Shown here piece after piece: positions 1 through 6,197 of a DNA stretch of 6,950 nt. Position numbers and translations under genes: made by a program. The notes beneath the pieces are model-generated. The model did no database searches and had not been told where the DNA came from. It worked only from the letters and a program-made list of their open reading frames with translations. The DNA comes from an uncultured Lachnospiraceae bacterium (lineage in GTDB: Bacteria; Bacillota; Clostridia; Lachnospirales; Lachnospiraceae), in contig CADCQU010000374.1 in assembly GCA_902803635.1 (NCBI GenBank), positions 1-6,950 on the forward strand, given 5' to 3'. The first letter of the stretch is position 1; every line of letters begins with the position of its first letter.

Positions 1-1730
1 CCGTATTTGCGAATGCGTTCGGTTGGAACACCAATATCCAGCAGGGCCGCATCGTATCGCTTCTCTTCAATCTGTCGCCTTGCCCGCATAGCCGTATCCT
101 CCAGGTTTTTATCCCCCTCCCGTTCGCTGAAAACTTTAAATTCCATCAGGAAGGCATCCTGATATTTCCTGAAGTCTCTTGGCCAGACGGAAACGTCAAA
201 TCTCCCAAAGCCGCTCTCCCGGTTGGATACTACATGGTGCGTATCGGAAAGGCAGGTAAGCATCCCGAGTGTGAGCGCGTGGAAGAAGTTTTCCGGGGCC
301 GTTTTCCCTTCCGAGGGCTTCTTTGCACTGTCGAAATTCGAAACACAGGAAAACACGGCCTGCTGCATTTGCCGATTCATCTCGGAAAGATCCTGCGCAA
401 GCAGGGCCTCGGCAAAATTTTCCATGTAGTTTCCGGACTCGGAGGCAAACCAGCCGCTCACAAGCTCCGAGAGGGCGAGCAGGGACTCGTAATTTGTCAG
501 CATGAGGCGCGTTTTGGGACGACTTATGCACTCCATCGATAGCCTGAACGCTTCCGTCGGCGCATTTGCCACCTGCTTTACGTAGCCAGCCGCGATCAGA
601 AGCGACCATACCGCATTTTCATCCCTGTCAAGATTTGGGAAAATCAGATCCTCCCGGATGCGCCTTTCAATAGTTCCTCCGCGAAGCAAGGTCTCGAAGC
701 CTTCGCGAAGGCCCGTTCCACCGCGCCGCAACAAATAATCAATGAGCCCGACACCGCCGGATTTTGCCCAATAGTCTTCCGGTGGATACTGTTTTCTGGA
801 CAGGAAGCTGGTCACGGACCATGGATTATAAAGTCCCTTCTCATACCCGATTGTAAATCCGTAATACCAGAAGCGTACAAGCTCCTTCTGCTCCGAAACC
901 TCGTATTCCGCAAGCGCGGCCTCCATCTCCTCCTCCGTAAACCCAAAGGCCCTGTCATAGCCGCCGGACATGACCGAGGAGACGGCGAGATTGTTCATAT
1001 CGGAAAAGAGCGATTCCTTCGCAATTCTGGTAATGCCCGTAATTACCGCCCGCCCGAGGACTTCATTTTCCTTAAACGTCTCCGAGAACAGTTCTCGCAT
1101 GACGGCGATTGCGTCGTCATAGTATCGATACATATAAGCCGTCTGCAGGGGCGTATCGTACTCATCCAGGAAAATGAAAACCCTCTGTCCATGGAACCGA
1201 GACAGCCAAATGGACAGAAAATGCAGGGTGTGCGTCAGCTTGAAAATGTACTTTTCATATTCTTCCCTATCCTCAGCTTCCGGTATTTTCGGGACGATAA
1301 GACTCATTTCCCGGAGCAATTCTTTCTCATCCTCGGCCAGAATATTCGATTCCGTCAAATACCGGAACCTTCCAAGAAGCAGGGCAATCCTTCCGGCCAG
1401 TCCGGTCAGAAAGCCGCGGAAGGAGGAGGACTTGAGGCCCGCAAACGAAATTTTGACGGTCGGAACCGTCCCCTGGAGGGCCATCAGCTGCGCATCCCGG
1501 CTGACGGCCAGCCCCGCAAACAAATCCCCCCTGCCCGCATAGGAGGTCGAAAAAAAACAGTGGAGCATATCGATGGTCAGCGTTTTCCCGAAACGCCGCG
1601 GACGAGTGATCAGGGTGATGTCATCGCTCTTTTTATACCACTCGGAAAGGAAGGCTGTCTTGTCCACATAAAACAGCCCCTGCTTTCTGATTTTTTCAAA
1701 TTCCTGAATTCCAAGTCCTATCGTGCGCAT
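1..1730 (-). CDS. AAA-ATPase-like protein with C-terminal PD-(D/E)XK nuclease domain (3' end beyond window)
   Basis: An open frame runs from ATG at 1730 to the left edge: 576 codons with no stop seen. The start follows a purine-rich AGGGGAGG/GGGAG ribosome site. The N-terminus (FEKIRKQGLFYVDKTAFL, residues 11-28) is typical of the AAA-ATPase_like family. The Walker A-like motif RPRRFGKTL lies at 43-51 and the Walker B-like motif VFIFLDEYD at about 184-192. The C-terminus shows the family's nuclease-fold signature: GRFD with Asp512, then MEFK with Glu530 and Lys532. Proteins of this architecture (often labelled DUF1703 or PDDEXK_9) are usually about 520-600 residues, so only a few residues are probably missing. 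They occur in many copies in gut Firmicutes, Bacteroidetes and Fibrobacter. Their role is not settled; a defence or mobile-element link has been suggested but nothing here proves it. No inactivating change is seen. It is a single gene, divergent from the beta-glucosidase. Confidence 0.9.
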   Translation of the reverse strand, partial: MRTIGLGIQEFEKIRKQGLFYVDKTAFLSEWYKKSDDITLITRPRRFGKTLTIDMLHCFFSTSYAGRGDLFAGLAVSRDAQLMALQGTVPTVKISFAGLKSSSFRGFLTGLAGRIALLLGRFRYLTESNILAEDEKELLREMSLIVPKIPEAEDREEYEKYIFKLTHTLHFLSIWLSRFHGQRVFIFLDEYDTPLQTAYMYRYYDDAIAVMRELFSETFKENEVLGRAVITGITRIAKESLFSDMNNLAVSSVMSGGYDRAFGFTEEEMEAALAEYEVSEQKELVRFWYYGFTIGYEKGLYNPWSVTSFLSRKQYPPEDYWAKSGGVGLIDYLLRRGGTGLREGFETLLRGGTIERRIREDLIFPNLDRDENAVWSLLIAAGYVKQVANAPTEAFRLSMECISRPKTRLMLTNYESLLALSELVSGWFASESGNYMENFAEALLAQDLSEMNRQMQQAVFSCVSNFDSAKKPSEGKTAPENFFHALTLGMLTCLSDTHHVVSNRESGFGRFDVSVWPRDFRKYQDAFLMEFKVFSEREGDKNLEDTAMRARRQIEEKRYDAALLDIGVPTERIRKY

Positions 1731-1750
1731 CTCGTTCTCCCACCTCCCCT

Positions 1751-1774
1751 AAAAAACCGTTTCTGCACGGCTTT
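1751..1774 (-). promoter_or_regulatory. Terminator-like hairpin in the leader of the ATPase gene
   Basis: Read on the minus strand, AAAGCCGT and ACGGTTTT form an eight-pair stem (one G-U) around the loop GCAGAA and are followed at once by more T residues. The structure ends about 10 bases before the ribosome-binding region of the ATPase gene. It has the shape of an intrinsic terminator inside a leader, so it could attenuate expression or stop transcription arriving from the right. The stem is short and AT-rich at its base, so function is uncertain. Confidence 0.3.
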
Positions 1775-1890
1775 ATCATCGACTTACAGATGGCCAATCT
1801 ATCTGGCTTTCCGCTCACGTTCCCTCTACCACCTTCCATCCACGATTTTTCGTGAATTCCCCGCAAGTCAAAGCAATATTTTCAAATATC

Positions 1891-1896
1891 AGTATA
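1891..1896 (-). promoter_or_regulatory. Possible -10 element for the ATPase gene
   Basis: The minus strand reads TATACT here in an AT-rich setting, close to the TATAAT consensus. No convincing -35 hexamer is found 15-19 bases upstream, so the call is weak. If it is used, the transcript leader would be about 155 nt and would include the hairpin at 1751-1774. The 63-bp repeat array would then lie upstream of the transcript. Confidence 0.25.
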
Positions 1897-1921
1897 ACAT
1901 ATTTTCCTGAAAAAAGGGAGC

Positions 1922-2393
1922 TAAGCCAGAAACATCAGAACGAGAGGTTGCGGCTTAACTTACGAGATGAGAGAGGACAGGTGTTAAGCCCAAAAACTCA
2001 AAAATGAACATGTGAGCTTATTTACCTTACATCGAAACCGCCTCGGATAAGCTCAAATCTCCAACAATGGGCTTTTGAGCTTATTTTCCTTGCGTCGAGG
2101 CCGCCACGGATAAGCTCAAATCTCCAAAAATGGGCTTTTGAGCTTATTTTCCTTGCGTCGAGGCCGCCACAGGTAAGCTCAAATCTCCAATTATGGGCTT
2201 TTGAGCTTATTTTCCTTGCGTCGAGGCCGCCACGGGTAAGCTCAAATCTCCAATTATGGGCTTTTGAGCTTATTTTCCTTGCGAGGCCACCACAGGTAAG
2301 CTCAAATCTCCAATTATGGGCTTTTGAGCTTATTTTCCTTGCGTCGAGGCCGCCACGGGTAAGCTAAAATCCATAATAAGATATTGTAGCTTA
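1922..2393 (+). repeat. Tandem array of eight 63-bp hairpin units
   Basis: Stem starts fall at 1922, 1985, 2048, 2111, 2174, 2237, 2297 and 2360. The step is 63 bp every time except one 60-bp step, caused by loss of TCG in one spacer. In units 3-7 TAAGCTCAAA pairs perfectly with TTTGAGCTTA across a 16-nt loop. Inside that loop CCA and TGG can pair around a variable tetraloop (ACAA, AAAA or ATTA). The spacer between hairpins is about 27 bp and well conserved (CCTTGCGTCGAGGCCGCCAC core). Units 1, 2 and 8 are diverged but keep a stem: unit 1 TAAGCC/GGCTTA, unit 2 TAAGC/GCTTA with inner CA/TG pairs, unit 8 TAAGCTA/TAGCTTA. Paired changes of this kind point to selection on, or birth by, palindromy. 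The array sits between two divergent genes. No coding role is evident. Confidence 0.93.
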
Positions 2394-2432
2394 ATTTCCG
2401 AAAAAAATACGCCCTTCCGGCCAAAAATCTGG

Positions 2433-2438
2433 TATTCT
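2433..2438 (+). promoter_or_regulatory. Possible extended -10 promoter of the beta-glucosidase gene
   Basis: TGGTATTCT carries an extended -10 signature (TG, one base, then TATTCT) just downstream of the repeat array. No good -35 hexamer is present at 16-18 bp, which is tolerable for extended -10 promoters. Transcription from here would give a leader of about 250 nt before the ATG at 2693. The placement is inferred from motif and position only. Confidence 0.3.
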
Positions 2439-2692
2439 AAAAAAGAGAGATGAACCGCTTTTTCTTCAAGCGGTGACACAAGGCATCGGGAAACAGAAAA
2501 AACACAAGGAAACGGAGTAGCGCACCAAAATTTCCCTGCCGTAGGGCGGCGAAACAGCAAAATCGCAAGAAAATCCACGGTTTTCAGCACCACTTGTCAC
2601 GGCATACTGCCCTAGGAAGGCGAAGAAGCAAACTCACAAAGAACCCCCACGGTTCCAAGGCACTGAGAGGAAGAAAACTGGGAGGAAGGAAA
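2439..2692 (+). other. Non-coding leader upstream of the beta-glucosidase, with a stem-loop at 2454-2474
   Basis: This stretch contains no convincing gene. At 2454-2474 ACCGCTT pairs with AAGCGGT across a seven-base loop; no T-run follows on the plus strand, so it is not a plain terminator. Further on, the region is rich in AGGAA, GAAA and CACAAGG purine runs. It ends in GGGAGGAAGG, the ribosome-binding site that fixes the start at 2693. The reading frame of the next gene is open back to a TTG at 2594, but that upstream part is Arg/Lys-rich and has no ribosome site of its own. Confidence 0.45.
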
Positions 2693-5600
2693 ATGAACGA
2701 ATACGAGAAAAAACACAAGGAGCTTCTGCGCAGCTTCGGCGCGGAGTGCACCGTGCTGCTCAAAACCGACGGGGCCTTTCCCCTGCGTGCCCCCTGTGCG
2801 CTGGCCCTCTACGGAAGCGGTGCGCGGCAGACAATTAAGGGCGGCACGGGCTCGGGCGAGGTCAACTCCCGCCATTTCGTGACCATCGAGGAGGGCCTCG
2901 AAAATGCAGGCTTTACGCTCACCAGCAAGGCCTGGCTCGAACGCTACGGGAAAGTCCGCGAGGAGGCGAAGAAGCGTTTTATCAGCGATCTCAAGCGTTC
3001 GGCCCTAAAGCGCGGCACGCTGGCAATCATCAGCGACATGGGAGCCGTCATGCCGGAGCCCGAATATGACATCCCCTTAAACGCGGGCGGCGATAACAGC
3101 CTTGGTTCCATGCCGTCGCAAGGGCATGGCCTTCCACGGAACGCGGATTGCGATGCCGCCCCCACGTCCGTGTCGTCGCCGGGGGAGAACCTCCCTCGAA
3201 GCACGGACGGCGAGGCCGCCATCTATGTCCTCTCACGCATTTCCGGGGAGGGCTCGGACCGCAGGCCCGTTCCCGGCGACATCCTGCTGACGGAGACGGA
3301 AACGCGGGACATCCTTTCGCTCAATGAAAAATACGAGAAATTCTTGCTTGTCCTCAACGTCGGCGGGGTCGTCGACCTGAGCCCCGTCATGGCGGTGCGA
3401 AACATCCTGCTCCTTAGCCAGCTCGGCGACGAGACCGGAAGCATCCTCGCGGACATCGTTCTGGGAAAAAGCACGCCCTCCGGCAAGCTAACCACAACCT
3501 GGGCCGCCTTCGGCGACTATTCCTCCGTCGGAAGTTTCGGCGAGCGGGACGACACCCGCTACAAGGAGGGCATCTACGTCGGCTACCGCTACTTCGACAC
3601 CCTTGGCAAATGCCCGCTCTTCCCCTTTGGGTACGGCCTGAGCTACACCAGCTTCTCCATCACCCCCGGCCCTGTCCGTGTGGAAGGAGAAGCCGTCACC
3701 GTGGTTGCCACAGTCAAAAACACCGGCAAATGCCCCGGCAAGGAGGTCGTGCAGCTCTACGTCTCCCCGCCAGATGCCAGTCCCGCCAAGACTTGCCAGC
3801 TCCCTGAAATCTCCGAGACAGACGAATCAAACGCAGCATTTGTCTCCCCTCAAACCGCAGCCCTGGACAAGCCCTTCCAGTCCCTCGCGGCCTTTGCAAA
3901 GACCAAGAATCTTCTGCCAGAGGAAGAAGAAACCCTGGAGCTTTCCTTCTGCCTGCGCGACCTCGCCTCCTACGACGAAGCTCGCGCCTTCTGGATTCTG
4001 GAGCCGGGTGATTACATTTTGCGGCTCGGAAATTCCAGCCGAGATACCGAGCCCATCGCCGTGATCCGCCTCGATACGGAAGCAATCCTGAAAAAGGTCA
4101 AAAACTGCCTCGGAAGACCGGATTTCACTGATCGTAAGCCGCAGCCACAGTCACAATCGGAAGCAATACCGGTGATAGTTGCCTCCAGAAACGACACAAC
4201 TTGTCATTCTGAGGAGCAACGCGACGAAGAATCCCGCCAACATGCCCCGAACCCTGACAGGATTCTTCGCTTCGCTCAGAATGACAATTGTTCCGAGAAA
4301 AAAAGTGACGAAGACTCTTGTCATCATTTGTCGAACCCTGACGGGATTCTTCGCTTCGCTCAGAATGACAAGCGTTCCGATGCACAAAACCACGTTTTTT
4401 CAAATGATAATCGCACAATTAGGACGGATTGCACAGACGATCTTTCAATTATTTCGGTTCGCTCCTCCACCTTCCCGACCGAGACGGTCGTCTACGGCCT
4501 GCCCGAGACGATTGACCCGCTTGTCGAGCAACTGAGCGACGAGGATCTCTGCCTCCTCAACATCGGCGCGTTCAAGGGTGCGGGAATCAACAGCGTCATC
4601 GGAAACGCCTCCAACACCGTGGCCGGAGCCGCCGGCGAGACGGCAGGCATTTGCAAGGAACAGGGCGTTCCCGTGCTCGTCATGGCGGACGGGCCTGCGG
4701 GCCTCCGCCTAAGCCGCCTGTATACAAAGGACGAGAAGGGCGTGCATCCGCAGGACGGCGGCATCCCGGAGAGCATGATGGAACTCATGCCGGCCCCGGT
4801 AGCCTTCTTCCTGAAGCACTTTGGCGGAAACAAGAAGCCCAAGAGCAATGTTTCAGCGCGTTCTGTCGAAGACAAGATGAACGTGGAAGAGATTCCGGAG
4901 CGCTCTGGCAAAGGCAAGATGCCTGTGGCCGAGTTTCCTGGTAATTCTGGCAAAACCAAAAAACCCGAATGCGAAATTCTGGAGCAGAACTGCACGGCGA
5001 TCCCGGTCGGCACCGCCCTCGCGCAGAGCTGGAACCTTGCATTTGCCGAAGCCTGCGGAGACCTCGTGGGAGACGAAATGGAACGCTTCGGCGTGCATTT
5101 GTGGCTCGCACCCGCGCTCAACATCCACCGGAGCATTTGCTGTGGCCGCAATTTCGAATACTACTCCGAGGACCCGCTCATCTCCGGTAAATTTGCCGCC
5201 GCCGTGACAAGGGGCGTACAGCGGCACCCCGGACGGGCCACCACGATCAAGCATTTCGCCGCGAACAACCAGGAGACCAACCGGTACAACTCGAACAGCC
5301 AGACGAGCGAGCGGACCCTCCGCGAAATCTACCTGCGCGGCTTCGAAATTGCGGTCAAGGAGAGCCAGCCGCACGCCCTCATGACCTCCTACAACCTCAT
5401 CAACGGCATCCACACCTCCGAGCACCGCGGCCTCATTGAGGACATTCTTCGCGCCGAGTTCGGTTTTTGCGGGATCGTGATGACCGACTGGATCGTCGGG
5501 ACCATGAGCTTTGGGAAGAAAAAGTATCCCGCGCCAAATGCGGCGAAAATCGCCGCGGCGGGCAACAACCTCATCATGCCCGGCGGCCCCGGCGACCTCA

Positions 5601-5716
5601 AGGCACTGAAAAAAGGTCTGAAAAATGGCCTCGTGACCCGCCGCCAGCTCGCCATCAACGCCTCGCGGGTGGTGCAAATGGCAAAGCGGCTGGGGAGCCG
5701 GGCACAATGTCTTTAA
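2693..5716 (+). CDS. GH3 beta-glucosidase with reversed (permuted) domain order and repeat insertions
   Basis: Predicted glycoside hydrolase family 3 enzyme of 1007 residues that removes terminal beta-D-glucosyl (or related) residues from oligosaccharides. There is no signal peptide, so it is probably cytoplasmic. The ATG at 2693 has GGAGG seven bases upstream. Domain order is reversed against ordinary GH3. Residues 1-315 are the alpha/beta-sandwich domain, with SGEGSDR around Glu186 (candidate acid/base) and FPFGYGLSYT at 310-319. Residues 320-460 are FnIII-like. Residues 599-1007 are the TIM barrel, with MADGPAGLR at 664, KHFAANNQETNR at 853 and VMTDW with Asp932 as likely nucleophile. This order is known in Butyrivibrio and Ruminococcus albus beta-glucosidases. 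It is about 170 residues longer than such relatives (about 830 as recalled), which roughly equals its insertions: repeats at 127-166, an FnIII loop around 357-383, a linker at about 500-565 and repeats at 715-756. All key motifs are intact. No transporter gene is adjacent. Confidence 0.93.
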   Translation: MNEYEKKHKELLRSFGAECTVLLKTDGAFPLRAPCALALYGSGARQTIKGGTGSGEVNSRHFVTIEEGLENAGFTLTSKAWLERYGKVREEAKKRFISDLKRSALKRGTLAIISDMGAVMPEPEYDIPLNAGGDNSLGSMPSQGHGLPRNADCDAAPTSVSSPGENLPRSTDGEAAIYVLSRISGEGSDRRPVPGDILLTETETRDILSLNEKYEKFLLVLNVGGVVDLSPVMAVRNILLLSQLGDETGSILADIVLGKSTPSGKLTTTWAAFGDYSSVGSFGERDDTRYKEGIYVGYRYFDTLGKCPLFPFGYGLSYTSFSITPGPVRVEGEAVTVVATVKNTGKCPGKEVVQLYVSPPDASPAKTCQLPEISETDESNAAFVSPQTAALDKPFQSLAAFAKTKNLLPEEEETLELSFCLRDLASYDEARAFWILEPGDYILRLGNSSRDTEPIAVIRLDTEAILKKVKNCLGRPDFTDRKPQPQSQSEAIPVIVASRNDTTCHSEEQRDEESRQHAPNPDRILRFAQNDNCSEKKSDEDSCHHLSNPDGILRFAQNDKRSDAQNHVFSNDNRTIRTDCTDDLSIISVRSSTFPTETVVYGLPETIDPLVEQLSDEDLCLLNIGAFKGAGINSVIGNASNTVAGAAGETAGICKEQGVPVLVMADGPAGLRLSRLYTKDEKGVHPQDGGIPESMMELMPAPVAFFLKHFGGNKKPKSNVSARSVEDKMNVEEIPERSGKGKMPVAEFPGNSGKTKKPECEILEQNCTAIPVGTALAQSWNLAFAEACGDLVGDEMERFGVHLWLAPALNIHRSICCGRNFEYYSEDPLISGKFAAAVTRGVQRHPGRATTIKHFAANNQETNRYNSNSQTSERTLREIYLRGFEIAVKESQPHALMTSYNLINGIHTSEHRGLIEDILRAEFGFCGIVMTDWIVGTMSFGKKKYPAPNAAKIAAAGNNLIMPGGPGDLKALKKGLKNGLVTRRQLAINASRVVQMAKRLGSRAQCL
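3071..3250 (+). repeat. Three imperfect 60-bp in-frame repeats in the sandwich domain of the GH3 gene
   Basis: Units 3071-3130, 3131-3190 and 3191-3250 align in phase as 20-residue repeats beginning IPLNAGGDNS, LPRNADCDAA and LPRSTDGEAA. The nucleotide match is strongest at the start of each unit (CCTT or CCCT, then ACG-rich, then GGCGAT or GGCGAG and GCC). The third unit runs straight into the conserved strand and the SGEG motif, so it is probably the ancestral one and the first two are an expansion. The inserted residues are Gly/Asn/Pro/Ser-rich, which suits a surface loop. Confidence 0.7.
3761..3849 (+). repeat. About 27-residue insertion in the FnIII-like domain, bounded by an 8-bp direct repeat
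   Basis: The family normally passes almost directly from the strand QLYVSPPD to LDKPFQSLAAFAKT. Here about 27 extra residues (ASPAKTCQLPEI onward) lie between them. The sequence GTCTCCCC occurs at 3761-3768 and again at 3842-3849, exactly 81 bp apart and in the same frame, encoding VSP both times. This fits an old in-frame duplication or slippage event that has since decayed. The rest of the two copies matches poorly, so the origin is uncertain. Confidence 0.4.
4202..4380 (+). repeat. Dispersed palindromic (REP-like) element inside the GH3 linker, duplicated as an 84-bp in-frame repeat
   Basis: The left arm TGTCATTCTGAG...GAAGAATCCCG (4202-4236) is a near inverted copy of GGATTCTTCGCTTCGCTCAGAATGACA at 4260-4286, a hallmark of a dispersed repeat seen in many bacterial genomes. 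The stretch 4224-4296 is repeated at 4308-4380, an offset of 84 bp (28 codons). Within it a 40-base core (4248-4287 and 4332-4371) differs at one base. Translation gives HSEEQRDEESR and twice ILRFAQND, peptides often found where these elements fall into annotated genes. The element keeps the frame open and lies in the linker between the FnIII-like and barrel domains, where added length should be tolerated. That only one arm and part of the interior are doubled shows a local duplication after insertion. Confidence 0.85.
4835..4993 (+). repeat. 42-bp in-frame tandem repeat (three and a half units) in the barrel domain of the GH3 gene
   Basis: Units lie at 4835-4876, 4877-4918 and 4919-4960, with a partial unit from 4961. 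They translate to 14-residue repeats: KPKSNVSARSVEDK, MNVEEIPERSGKGK, MPVAEFPGNSGKTK and KPECEILEQN. The last, partial unit continues into the conserved TAIPVGTALAQSWN segment and looks ancestral. The insert is highly charged (Lys/Glu/Ser), as expected for a flexible surface loop, and lies just before a conserved barrel strand. Confidence 0.75.
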
Positions 5717-5721
5717 GCTAT

Positions 5722-5781
5722 TTTGCAAATGAGAACACGGGCGGATGTTGCTGTAAGTAACATCCGCCCGTGCTTTGCAAA
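5722..5781 (+). terminator. Hairpin terminator after the GH3 gene
   Basis: CACGGGCGGATGTT (5736-5749) pairs perfectly over 14 bp with AACATCCGCCCGTG (5759-5772) across a nine-base loop. A further TTTGCAAA on each side (5722-5729 and 5774-5781) can extend the structure. It begins about 19 bases after the stop codon. The T-run downstream is poor on both strands, so it may work as an RNA-stabilising 3' stem-loop or as a terminator, possibly serving both the GH3 gene and the minus-strand flavodoxin remnant. Confidence 0.75.
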
Positions 5782-5876
5782 GTATACCTTCTCCCACGCT
5801 TTCTATCAACACCTATAGTATGATTTTCAAAAAAGCGCTTTGGGATTTAACCCCCACGATACCAAACTCCCTGCTT

Positions 5877-6197
5877 TTAGGCCAGAGCCGCCCCGAGAGC
5901 CTTGCAGAACTTAATCTCCTCATCGCCCGGCGCGTCATTTGCAATCACGCTGTCTGTGGCGAGCACAGCACCAGCCGCCTTGCAACGATCGTCCCAGTCG
6001 CGCATCCACTGGCCGTCTCCCCAGCCATAAGATCCGAAAAGGGCAATCCTTTTGCCAGAGAGGCTGCCTTCTACCTCCGTGAACATGGGGTCAAATTTGC
6101 CCTCCTCCAGAACCTCGTCACCCATGGCCGGACAGCCAAAGGCAATTCCGTCGAATTCCGCAACTTTTTCAACAGCCGGAGCATTTGACACCGTCAC
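5877..6197 (-). pseudogene. Flavodoxin, N-terminally truncated
   Basis: The frame encodes the C-terminal two thirds of a short-chain flavodoxin: AEFDGIAFGCPAMGDEVLEE, then KRIALFGSYGWGDGQWMRDW, ending in ALGAALA and TAA. Flavodoxins carry electrons on bound FMN. The AFGCPAMG and GSYGWGDG segments, which contact the isoalloxazine ring, are intact. The first about 45 residues are absent, including the T-x-T-G-N-T loop that holds the FMN phosphate. The only starts are weak (GTG at 6197, with no ribosome site), and a stop in the same frame lies shortly upstream. The frame overlaps the 3' end of the DUF3793 frame by 29 bases, in the +1 register relative to it. A fold without the phosphate loop should not bind FMN normally, so I read it as a remnant left by a deletion. 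Confidence 0.8.

Noticed and set aside
1191..1910. Plus-strand 239-codon ORF
   Set aside because: Most of it lies antisense to the ATPase gene, which has clear Walker and nuclease motifs; the translation is low-quality and crosses into the intergenic region.
1922..2393. CRISPR array
   Set aside because: Spacer and repeat portions are both conserved between units, the period is 63 bp with one long conserved unit, and no cas gene is near. It is a tandem palindromic repeat.
2330..2593. Minus-strand 87-codon ORF in the intergenic region
   Set aside because: It overlaps the last repeat unit, has no recognisable family or clear ribosome site, and has the composition of a chance frame.
2594..2692. 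Upstream TTG start giving a 33-residue N-terminal extension of the GH3 protein
   Set aside because: The extension is Arg/Lys-rich without family similarity and has no ribosome site, while ATG 2693 has GGAGG at ideal spacing and the following residues fit the domain start.
4492..5812. Long minus-strand ORFs of 219 and 319 codons
   Set aside because: They lie antisense to the conserved GH3 barrel, are rich in Arg, Pro and Ala as shadow frames in GC-rich genes often are, and match no family I know.
6169..6197. Programmed frameshift joining DUF3793 and flavodoxin into one protein
   Set aside because: The shift needed is +1, no clear slippery site or stimulating structure is seen, and both families are missing conserved parts at exactly this point, which fits a deletion better.
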